From Prolixibacteraceae bacterium (lineage in GTDB: Bacteria > Bacteroidota > Bacteroidia > Bacteroidales > Prolixibacteraceae), in assembly GCA_019459485.1 (NCBI GenBank), contig JAIBEZ010000046.1:1-37363 (forward strand): a stretch of 37,363 bases of DNA, in the 5' to 3' direction. Of the stretch, positions 17,414 through 24,138 are shown piece after piece. Positions within the stretch are counted from its first letter, which is position 1, and each line of letters starts with the position of its first letter. Position numbers and translations under genes: made by a program. The notes under the pieces were generated by a model that saw only the letters and a list, made by a program, of their open reading frames with translations, had not been told where the DNA came from and did no database searches.

Positions 17414-18519
17414 TGAAATACAACTGGCAGTTGCAGGGATGGCCCAAATTTTCATTTGAGACCACGGATGTTCAGCCTCTTATCCTCGAATTTGCAAAAG
17501 AAACAGGTGAAATCAACGGCATGATCCTAGGGTTGCCCAACCACCTGAAACAGGAAACGTTGTTGCAGTTGATGATGTTGGAAGCAATAAAAACATCGGA
17601 AATAGAAGGTGAATATATCAGCCGTGAAGATGTGTTCTCGTCGCTGAGGAACAATCTTGGCCTAAACGATATACCTGTTCCTGTAAAAGACCGGAGAGCG
17701 ACTGGGATAGCCCAACTGATGACGGAAGTCAGGAAAAGCTTTCAGGAGCCGCTGGCCATAGACACACTAAAGACCTGGCACAACCTGTTAATGGCCGGAA
17801 CAAGAAATATAAATCGGGGAGAGTGGAGATCGGGAAACGCCCCTATGCAAGTGATTTCGGGTGCTGTTGGAAGAGAAGTGGTACATTTTGAAGCGCCGCC
17901 ATCGGAACAGGTACCCGCAGAAATGGAAGCGTTTGTTAGATGGTATAATTCGGCTGATTTTCCATTGAAAGGGGAGATAGCCGAAGCGGTACTAAAGTCG
18001 GCCATTGCACACCTGTATTTTGAATCCATTCATCCTTTTGAAGACGGGAATGGTCGCATAGGCCGGGCAATTGCTGAAAAAGCGCTATCGCAGTCACTCA
18101 AACGTCCGGTTACGCTCAGTCTGTCAAAAACCATCGAAAAGAACAAGAAAGACTATTATAATGCGCTGAAGGAAGTACAACGTTCCCTGGACATCACTTC
18201 CTGGATACAATATTTTACACAGGTTATTCTGGATGCCCAGCGTGACGCCAAATCCATGGTTCAGTTCACATTAAAGAAATCCCAATTTTTTGACCGTTAC
18301 AGGGACAAGTTAAATGAGCGCCAGTCGAAAGCCGTCCTCAAGGTGATGGAACAGGGTGCCGAGGGTTTCGAAGGGGGAATGACAGCGAAGAAATATATGA
18401 GCATAACCAGGGCATCGAAAGCGACGGCGACAAGAGACTTACAGCAATTATATGACCTGGGCGTATTTATTCGTGAAGGAGGCGGAAGATCAGTACGTTA
18501 TCAACCGAATTTTGATTGA
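17413..18519 (+). CDS. Fic family protein with DUF4172 N-terminus and C-terminal winged helix
   Basis: A 368-residue cytoplasmic protein. Residues 1-80 match the DUF4172-type N-terminus (YNWQLQGWPKF, FAKETGEINGMI). The inhibitory helix motif (S/T)xxxE(G/N) is present as T61-SEI-E65-G66, so AMP transfer is probably self-inhibited, as in N-terminally regulated Fic proteins. The active-site loop HPFEDGNGRIGR contains catalytic His207, and the family core is complete. The end (about 300-368: MTAKKYMSITRASKATATRDL) looks like a winged helix with DNA-binding character. Fic enzymes usually AMPylate protein hydroxyls; the target here is unknown. The start is fixed by the operator that runs into the ATG and by full N-terminal family similarity. 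Confidence 0.92.
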   Translation: MKYNWQLQGWPKFSFETTDVQPLILEFAKETGEINGMILGLPNHLKQETLLQLMMLEAIKTSEIEGEYISREDVFSSLRNNLGLNDIPVPVKDRRATGIAQLMTEVRKSFQEPLAIDTLKTWHNLLMAGTRNINRGEWRSGNAPMQVISGAVGREVVHFEAPPSEQVPAEMEAFVRWYNSADFPLKGEIAEAVLKSAIAHLYFESIHPFEDGNGRIGRAIAEKALSQSLKRPVTLSLSKTIEKNKKDYYNALKEVQRSLDITSWIQYFTQVILDAQRDAKSMVQFTLKKSQFFDRYRDKLNERQSKAVLKVMEQGAEGFEGGMTAKKYMSITRASKATATRDLQQLYDLGVFIREGGGRSVRYQPNFD

Positions 18520-18646
18520 ATTGCAGTCCCACACTCAAAAAAAGGATACAGAAATAAAAGGCATGATTTCGATTGGAATGAAAAGCTTTATTGAATGCTT
18601 TGAGGCACTCTGACAGAAAATACAATCACGAATAAATCAATAACTT

Positions 18647-19324
18647 ATGACAAGCCGGTTTGATAAAAATTTTACGGAAAGCGGATATACGATGAACTAT
18701 TCCAAACTACAGGAATCCGGCCACTTCAAAACCCATGTACTGCAGTTCCGGATTGAAATACAGGGAATCTTTCCACCCATCTGGAGGAGAATACAGGTTC
18801 CTGCCAATTACAATTTCTGGGACCTGCATGTTGCGATACAGGATGCCTTGGGCTGGCAGGATTACCATCTGCATCATTTTGAGATAAAAGGCAAAGGAAA
18901 AAGGAAGGCGGAGCGGATAGGCATTCCCGATTTTTCAGGATCGGGTGATTTGCCTGAAGTTTTCCCCGGTTGGGAGATACTGGCCACGACCTACTTTAAT
19001 GACTTCGGCATCCAGGCCACCTATGAATATGATTACGGCGACGGCTGGCTTCATCAAGTTATGCTTGAAGGCTATTTATACAGAGATCCAAAAATCAAAT
19101 ATCCGGTATGCATCGAAGGAGAGCGGGCATGTCCGCCTGAAGATTGCGGAGGTGTTCATGGTTATGAAAATGTACTGGAGATGTTGGCCAATCCGGAACA
19201 TGAGGAACACGAAGAGATGAGCGTCTGGGTTGGAGAAGATTGGGACCCTGAAAAGTTTAATCCGGATACAGTAAAATTTGACAACCCTTATAAAAGATGG
19301 GTTTATGCTTTCCTGAAAGATTAA
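18647..19324 (+). CDS. Plasmid pRiA4b ORF-3 family protein
   Basis: A protein of up to 225 residues; the ATG at 18692 (MNYSKLQESG) would give 210 and fits the family start better, but neither has a clear ribosome-binding site. Family marks are FRIEIQGIFPPIWRRIQVP, a WDLHVAIQDALGWQDYHLH segment and the YDYGDGWLHQV motif, followed by Cys-containing CIEGERACPPEDCGG and HGYENVLEML. The family is widespread on mobile elements (also called IS1096 passenger TnpR-like) and has no firmly established biochemical role. The gene lies between a fic gene and two unrecognised genes in a region with integrase and transposase fossils, consistent with accessory DNA. Confidence 0.85.
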   Translation: MTSRFDKNFTESGYTMNYSKLQESGHFKTHVLQFRIEIQGIFPPIWRRIQVPANYNFWDLHVAIQDALGWQDYHLHHFEIKGKGKRKAERIGIPDFSGSGDLPEVFPGWEILATTYFNDFGIQATYEYDYGDGWLHQVMLEGYLYRDPKIKYPVCIEGERACPPEDCGGVHGYENVLEMLANPEHEEHEEMSVWVGEDWDPEKFNPDTVKFDNPYKRWVYAFLKD

Positions 19325-19412
19325 CCGACTTGTCGCCATTGGATTCATATTTCATTCTTAATTTTCATCTGTATTTTGTAATTTGCACTCCCGTATAAAT
19401 GATGGATACCAC

Positions 19413-19904
19413 ATGAAGACAATACAAAAAGCGGATAAAAAAGAAAGTTTCATGAAACAATTCAGATTGCCACGGAAGGAAAAAAAATCACTAAAAAAAG
19501 GGTTATGGCTATTCCCTCCGGATGAAAAAGGCAACTCTCTGATGGCTCGTCCTACCAGGTCCCAGGACGATTATACGGCAGTGAAAAAAGGCATTGCAAG
19601 AAATCTTTTCGACTTGAAAGAGTCAAAATCAAGAAGGAAGAGACTTCGGGAACAACTTGACAAAGAAGTCATTGTCCCGGATGAGGAGCTAAGGGATTAT
19701 GTGGATGAAATTATTAGAGAAGATATCCGGAATTCGTCATACAATAAATTAATAGCGGCAAAGAATAACCCGAAGGCAATTATAGCTTATTACAATTTTG
19801 TCAATGCATACCATCTTTACAAACAGGGAGATGACTCTTATGGCAATCTCTGTTGTCTGGCTGTTGACAGAGCAAAGGAATTACTAAACAACAAGGGAAA
19901 ATAG
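19413..19904 (+). CDS. Hypothetical basic protein
   Basis: A 163-residue product from the ATG at 19413; an in-frame upstream ATG at 19383 would add ten residues. I do not recognise it. The first ~100 residues are very rich in lysine and arginine (PRKEKKSLKKG, SKSRRKRLREQL) and the C-terminal part is predicted helical (NNPKAIIAYYNFVNAYHLY), ending near AVDRAKELLNNKGK. No signal peptide or membrane segment is visible, so it is probably cytoplasmic and could bind nucleic acid by charge. It follows the pRiA4b ORF-3 gene by about 90 bp on the same strand and converges on the minus-strand gene that ends at 19925. Confidence 0.6.
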   Translation: MKTIQKADKKESFMKQFRLPRKEKKSLKKGLWLFPPDEKGNSLMARPTRSQDDYTAVKKGIARNLFDLKESKSRRKRLREQLDKEVIVPDEELRDYVDEIIREDIRNSSYNKLIAAKNNPKAIIAYYNFVNAYHLYKQGDDSYGNLCCLAVDRAKELLNNKGK

Positions 19905-19924
19905 TTTTTTAAGACACAACTAAT

Positions 19925-21181
19925 TCAAACCAAAGTGATCCACTCCAAAGGGTACCAATAAATCTTTCCCACTATTTTACCGTTTATTTCCCTATCATAT
20001 CCCAGATTCATAAAATCGATGATCTGATCTTCTTTCGGGAAAAACCCGTGACAGTAGCGGGGAAAAATATACTCCGGAACTATCCCGATATAGTCATTTC
20101 CGGTAACCATACCTAAAATCTCTTCTGCGTCTGTCAGTTCAAATGGGATGCCGTTGTCGTAAAGTGCAACAGCCATCTTTACAGTCTCTTCCACCCGGAC
20201 AATACTTGATCCCGCCAGGCGAACTTTCCATTTGCCCTGCATTTCAGAAATATAAAGAGATACATGCGTTGAATTTCCTCCCCGACATATTTCCCAGGGG
20301 TGACCACCTAACCAGGCCGAACTGTGGTGCCATTCGTAAAAAGCAGATGGCGAATCATTGGCAAGTTCTCTTAATCCAGCATCTCTGCCGTCAGCCATTT
20401 TCAGGTACTTTTCTTTTGGCGTCAATTGCATCTGTGAATTACTGAAATAGCTGTTGGCCTCATAACAAATTTCACAAATCCTGAAAAATTCACCGGTGGT
20501 CATCGTCTCTAACAGAGGAATATTCTGACTTTTCGTTTTCGCTACAACTATTTTTAACTTTTCAATGCTTTCATCGCCTAAATTTTTATCGGGTCGAATG
20601 GTTTCATCGCCTTGGATCTCCCAATAACCTCTCCTTTTTATTCTGCCGAATCGCTTCGACCAGGAAAGATTCTGCTCAATAAAATGATTATAGGCGGTTA
20701 CATCTTTTTTCAGTTTATCTGTTTCGTTCACCACTTTTCTGAGTAGCCAATCAGCGAAACTCTCAAAATAATCGGGATCAATAGCTGGAACTTTTGCTGG
20801 TGGTTCATCCTGCCTGATCGAACATATAAGTTTCCCGTCTAAGTAGAAAAATAACTCGTCCTCATATTTTGCAGTATCAAACCGGTACCAGATGGTTTCT
20901 TCAGGGTAATAATCTTTCCAAAGTTGTTCAAACTCTTCGGGGGTTTCAACCTCACCGCTTTCTTTATATTCTTTAAAATCGCCAAAAGCTGAGATTGGTC
21001 CTCGCGAAACTTCAATCCAGATATGTCTTTTTTCATCATCCTCGCCTGGTTTTATACAGCTGAGAATTTCGTATATTTTCTTCAATTTCAGGTAAGAATC
21101 ATCTGAAATGTAGCTTCCTTCAGAATGAGCATGTTCGATAATCACATTTATTTCAGGGACAAAAAGTTCAGTTGCATCCAT
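19925..21181 (-). CDS. Unrecognised 418-residue cytoplasmic protein
   Basis: A long, acidic, intact reading frame starting at the ATG complementary to 21179-21181. No signal peptide, membrane helix or known catalytic motif is visible and I cannot name the family. Conspicuous tracts are IWIEVSRGPISAFGDFKEY, FYEWHHSSAWLGGHPWEI followed by CRGGNSTHVSLYI, and FPRYCHGFFPKEDQIIDFM, the second being Trp/His-rich enough to suggest a conserved pocket. It is the only full-length minus-strand gene in the window and converges with the preceding hypothetical gene. The sequence upstream of its start carries the tRNA-end-like element and repeat arrays, so its promoter must lie in that odd DNA. Confidence 0.75.
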   Translation of the reverse strand: MDATELFVPEINVIIEHAHSEGSYISDDSYLKLKKIYEILSCIKPGEDDEKRHIWIEVSRGPISAFGDFKEYKESGEVETPEEFEQLWKDYYPEETIWYRFDTAKYEDELFFYLDGKLICSIRQDEPPAKVPAIDPDYFESFADWLLRKVVNETDKLKKDVTAYNHFIEQNLSWSKRFGRIKRRGYWEIQGDETIRPDKNLGDESIEKLKIVVAKTKSQNIPLLETMTTGEFFRICEICYEANSYFSNSQMQLTPKEKYLKMADGRDAGLRELANDSPSAFYEWHHSSAWLGGHPWEICRGGNSTHVSLYISEMQGKWKVRLAGSSIVRVEETVKMAVALYDNGIPFELTDAEEILGMVTGNDYIGIVPEYIFPRYCHGFFPKEDQIIDFMNLGYDREINGKIVGKIYWYPLEWITLV

Positions 21182-21406
21182 TGATAATGAAATTTTCCAC
21201 TAAGTTACCGACTTTAAATGACAGACAAACAGAAAAGATCGTATTCCCGATTTTCAGGATCAATCAAAGAATCACAAAATTAACTATTTTCGTAAAAGCA
21301 AATGGAAGCAACCTGATACTGAAAACAGTACGTTTTTGAGGTGGTAATTCGGGAGTTTGACGAATTTTGAAAAATTAAATAGCTGATATTTAGCTGGATA
21401 ACTGAT

Positions 21407-21432
21407 GAGTTCCGTTCCCGCCAACTCCACTA
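21407..21432 (+). other. tRNA/tmRNA 3'-end-like sequence, possible attachment-site remnant
   Basis: GAGTTCCGTTCCCGCCAACT followed by CCACTA resembles a T-loop plus 3' acceptor strand ending near CCA, as in tRNA or tmRNA genes. No matching 5' half or complementary T-stem exists nearby, so it is not a functional RNA gene. Such partial ends are typical of att sites left by islands that integrate at tRNA/tmRNA 3' ends. Confidence 0.35.
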
Positions 21433-21466
21433 ATTGCGGATATCGTTGAAAAACGGTATCCGCAAT
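21433..21466 (+). terminator. Strong hairpin with GAAA tetraloop and T-rich tail
   Basis: Fifteen bases at 21433-21447 pair with 21452-21466 with only one G.T wobble, closed by a GAAA loop and followed by TTCTTTTAT. This is an excellent intrinsic-terminator shape for the + strand. Since it directly follows the tRNA-end-like piece, the two may have been carried along together from an RNA gene. Confidence 0.6.
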
Positions 21467-21518
21467 TTCTTTTATATCAAGTTATTAAGGCTATTGATGA
21501 TCGACTGTAAAAATAAAA

Positions 21519-21562
21519 ATTCGTTCAAAATTCGTTCAAAATTCATTCAAATTTCATTCAAA
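21519..21562. repeat. Four tandem copies of an 11-bp unit (ATTCRTTCAAA)
   Basis: Four contiguous 11-bp units: ATTCGTTCAAA twice, ATTCATTCAAA, then TTTCATTCAAA. The period is one helical turn, so a protein could read all copies on the same face. It is immediately before the 21-bp-phased array. The 33 bases before and 10 after hold nothing else recognisable. Confidence 0.8.
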
Positions 21563-21572
21563 AAAAATGGCT

Positions 21573-21859
21573 ACAGGACGGTTATTTATTCACGATCCTG
21601 CTTATTTTCTCGTTCTCCTGTTTCTCCGGCAAACCGTCCAGTTAATCCGGTTGATCTCGCTGTAAAAGAGTTTGTGCATCCTGTTTATTTTCTCGCTGTG
21701 CTGTAAGCAGGGGAGAGCGTCCTGTTAAAAAGGCGGGGCGTCCTGTCGGGTTTTGTCCCCGTCCTGTGGAACAGGGCAACCCAAAAGAGCAACAGGGTGA
21801 TGAAAAATATTAACAGGGCAGTTGGAAAACTAACAGGACGATGTAACAAAGTTACAGGG
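21573..21859. repeat. 20/21-bp-phased interspersed repeat array with central inversion
   Basis: TCCTGT-type hexamers (two of nine strongly degenerate) start at 21596, 21616, 21637, 21658, 21679, 21699, 21720, 21741 and 21762, always 20 or 21 bp apart. ACAGGR hexamers, the same core on the other strand, start at 21771, 21792, 21813, 21833 and 21854 with the same spacing; one more lies at 21573. The filler of about 15 bp varies from unit to unit, except that units at 21596 and 21679 share nearly all 20 bases. The two arms meet at CCTGT-GGA-ACAGG (21763-21775), a perfect short palindrome. Stops and 20-bp steps break every frame, so it is not a coding repeat. Confidence 0.8.
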
Positions 21860-22030
21860 AGACCAACCTCAAAAACAATTGTTTTACAATGCGATTAATA
21901 GCATTAGGGTGAGCTCTTATGTGAATATTTTCCACTAACGAAGTGTCGAATATTATGCTGTGCTTGTGCAATAGTATTCAAACAACGGCAGGCTGCTTCT
22001 TAATATCTCACTGAAATTTGAGATCTTATT

Positions 22031-22243
22031 ATGCCGATACACGTCAATTCCTATGGAGTACCTTTCCATGTCAAACAAATTAATTACATCCGCAGTCAAC
22101 TATTACAGTTTGTTGACAAATACGAGTTTGAAAAGCTAGTTAAGTGTTACCAAGGAGTTTATCATGAGAGGTATTCTGGAATATTGAATGCCGAACAATA
22201 TCGCAAAAATAGGGTTTCGGGTAATTATCGCCTGTTGTTGTGA
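22031..22243 (+). pseudogene. N-terminal remnant of an IS4-type transposase (DUF4372-like)
   Basis: Within this 70-codon frame the stretch QLLQFVDKYEFEKLVKCYQG resembles the start of IS4-family transposases of Bacteroidota, which open with a QLLxFIxxxxFEKxVxxYxG helix pair. The frame then loses the expected WxQF region and ends without any DDE domain, so only the first ~50 codons of the transposase survive. A short inverted repeat (ATCTCA at 22005, TGAGAT at 22019) precedes it but I cannot show it is an IS end. Confidence 0.45.
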
Positions 22244-22293
22244 TTTCTTTTCAGAAAAAATTCTACTTTTATTTTTTTCAGAAATGAGTTTAG

Positions 22294-22884
22294 ATGGAAA
22301 CAGGTAATCAGGCAAAAGAGCTATTTATATTTGAGGAATTGAAAAGGGGGAAAGAATATGCTTTCGATTTCTTTTTCAATTATTATTATCCCGGCCTCTG
22401 TGTGTATGCCCAAAAGATAATCGAACTCCCCGAACCGGAAGCCAAGGATATTGTTCAGGATGTTTTCGTTAAATTATGGAACGACCGAAAGAAGCTCGAC
22501 GTGCAGATTTCTGTTCGATCGTATTTGTTTGTTGCCGTCAAGAATAAATGTTTTGATGTTCTTCGGAAAAAGAAAAGGAGTGTGAAATTACAGGAGATTA
22601 CCCATCAACATGACATAGCTGACGAATCGTTTGATGGTTATGTCCTGTGTGAACTTGAGATCATCTTTGACAATGGCTTGAAGAAATTACCCGATCGTTG
22701 CCGCGAGATTTTCGAACTTAGCAGGTTGCAAGGTCTTAAAAACCGCGAAATAGCCGAAAAACTAAATTTATCGGAGAAAACGGTTGAAAATCAGATGACA
22801 AAAGCCCTTCGTATTTTAAAGGAAGAGCTAAAAGACTACCTGCCACTATTGGCTTTGTTCGAAATTTTTCACTTTCTGCGTTAA
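22294..22884 (+). CDS. ECF sigma-70 factor, FecI-like Bacteroidota type
   Basis: A 196-residue sigma factor. Region 2 (about 22-88) includes FDFFFNYYYPGLCVYAQ and the EAKDIVQDVFVKLWN core-binding motif; region 4 (about 130-180) has LPDRCREIFELSRLQGLKNR and the helix-turn-helix AEKLNLSEKTVENQMTKAL. There is no region 3 or 1, as expected for ECF factors. With the FecR-like gene 90 bp downstream and the STN-containing SusC after that, this is the regulator of the glycan-uptake operon, held inactive by the anti-sigma factor until a ligand is bound outside. Its own promoter is not obvious in the AT-rich leader. Confidence 0.95.
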   Translation: METGNQAKELFIFEELKRGKEYAFDFFFNYYYPGLCVYAQKIIELPEPEAKDIVQDVFVKLWNDRKKLDVQISVRSYLFVAVKNKCFDVLRKKKRSVKLQEITHQHDIADESFDGYVLCELEIIFDNGLKKLPDRCREIFELSRLQGLKNREIAEKLNLSEKTVENQMTKALRILKEELKDYLPLLALFEIFHFLR

Positions 22885-22974
22885 GTCCGGTTGCTTTACT
22901 TTAGATATTTTCTGAAATTGCATGGGGGGTAATTCAAAAAATTACGTCCTGATGATGTAACGCAATAAAAAAAC

Positions 22975-24015
22975 GTGGAAGACAAAGATTATATATACCA
23001 TTTAATTACGATTGAGTTTAACAACCAACTGGATGCCAGTCAGAAGCTGGAGCTGCAGTCATGGCTCGATTCGTCGCTTGCCAACCAAGCCGAATATAAC
23101 GCATTAATCAAAATATTGAACTACCACCAGCGGCTCCATCAAATGAAGCGAATAAACATCGATCGCGATTTGTCGATTGTAAAGAAACGGTTCGGGCAAC
23201 TATCAAGATCAAAAAAGCTGCTCCTCAATTTCCAGCGGATTGCTGCCATTTTGATCATTCCTCTCATTATTTATGCGGCCTGGAACATATTCGATCGTTC
23301 AACCACGAATGAAAAAATCGCCCTGTTGAAAAGTTCAGAAACTGCTTATGGTGTGCGCTCTCAGATTCAATTGAGCGACGGCACAAAGGTGTGGTTGAAT
23401 TCAGGTACAAAACTTACCTATCCCGACGAATTCATTGGCCAAACGCGCGAAGTGAAGCTGGAGGGTGAAGCCTATTTTCAGGTTGAATCGGACCCAGACC
23501 ATCCTTTCTATGTCGATCTAAATGGGTTCAAGGTAAAGGCTACCGGAACCCGGTTCAATATTTCCAATTATCCGGATGATAAAGACATTTTAGCCTACCT
23601 TGAACACGGGAAGATTGCGTTGGTCTCATCTGTTGAGGGTGCCCCTGAAATTCAGTTGAAGCCCCTAAACGAAAAAGAGTTGCTTGTACTGAATAAAGCG
23701 CTGCGACAGTACAACCTGCAACAAGTGGATGGAAAAAAGCAAACGGCCTGGATGAAAGGCACTTTGGTTTTCAAAAACGACAATACGGCCGATGTGGCCA
23801 CCCGGCTTGGACGTTGGTTCAACGCCGAAATTGTTTTTGATGATGACTTGCAAAAAAGTGGTTATGTTTTTACGGCCACCTTTAAACAGGAGTCGCTCGA
23901 AGAGGCATTGAAGCTTCTTTCTTACAGTTCTCCTGTAAAATATAAGATTATATCAACCAGTCAGTTGGGTGATTCTTCTTTTAGCAAACGCAAAGTAATA
24001 ATCTCAAAAAAATAA
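22975..24015 (+). CDS. FecR-family anti-sigma factor
   Basis: A 346-residue inner-membrane regulator starting at GTG. The cytosolic N-terminus (1-85) should bind the sigma factor; one membrane helix lies at about 88-106 (RIAAILIIPLIIYAAWNIF). The periplasmic FecR domain follows, with YGVRSQIQLSDGTKVWLNSG, REVKLEGEAYFQV and VKATGTRFNI, and the end is a DUF4974-type domain (LGRWFNAEIVFDD, TFKQESLEEALKLLS) that contacts the STN domain of the SusC partner. The alternative start further downstream would lose the sigma-binding part, so the GTG is preferred. Position between sigma factor and SusC is the standard order. Confidence 0.93.
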   Translation: MEDKDYIYHLITIEFNNQLDASQKLELQSWLDSSLANQAEYNALIKILNYHQRLHQMKRINIDRDLSIVKKRFGQLSRSKKLLLNFQRIAAILIIPLIIYAAWNIFDRSTTNEKIALLKSSETAYGVRSQIQLSDGTKVWLNSGTKLTYPDEFIGQTREVKLEGEAYFQVESDPDHPFYVDLNGFKVKATGTRFNISNYPDDKDILAYLEHGKIALVSSVEGAPEIQLKPLNEKELLVLNKALRQYNLQQVDGKKQTAWMKGTLVFKNDNTADVATRLGRWFNAEIVFDDDLQKSGYVFTATFKQESLEEALKLLSYSSPVKYKIISTSQLGDSSFSKRKVIISKK

Positions 24016-24059
24016 ACTATTGCTTAAACAAAATATAACGAGGTCTTGAAATGAAAAAA

Positions 24060-24105
24060 GGGAAGCTGGTAACTTCCCTTCCGATTTGTCCTGTGGAGAC
24101 AGGAC
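24060..24105 (+). promoter_or_regulatory. Two hairpins in the susC leader
   Basis: GGGAAG (24060-24065) pairs with CTTCCC (24073-24078) around a 7-base loop, and GTCCTGT (24088-24094) pairs with ACAGGAC (24099-24105) around GGAG. They lie in the 123 bp between the anti-sigma stop and the SusC start and could be an attenuator, RNA-stability element or operator. No T-run follows the second stem. Confidence 0.4.
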
Positions 24106-24138
24106 TTAATAAAAGTATAAACTTAATAATGCAAATTT

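Noticed and set aside
21601-21780. Heptapeptide repeat reading R-P-V-x4 through the phased array
   Set aside because: Two frames show short RPV runs, but 20-bp units and stop codons break each frame, so the pattern belongs to DNA, not protein.
21573-21859. CRISPR array interpretation of the repeats
   Set aside because: Cores are 6 bp, spacers about 15 bp, and no cas genes are present; far outside CRISPR dimensions.
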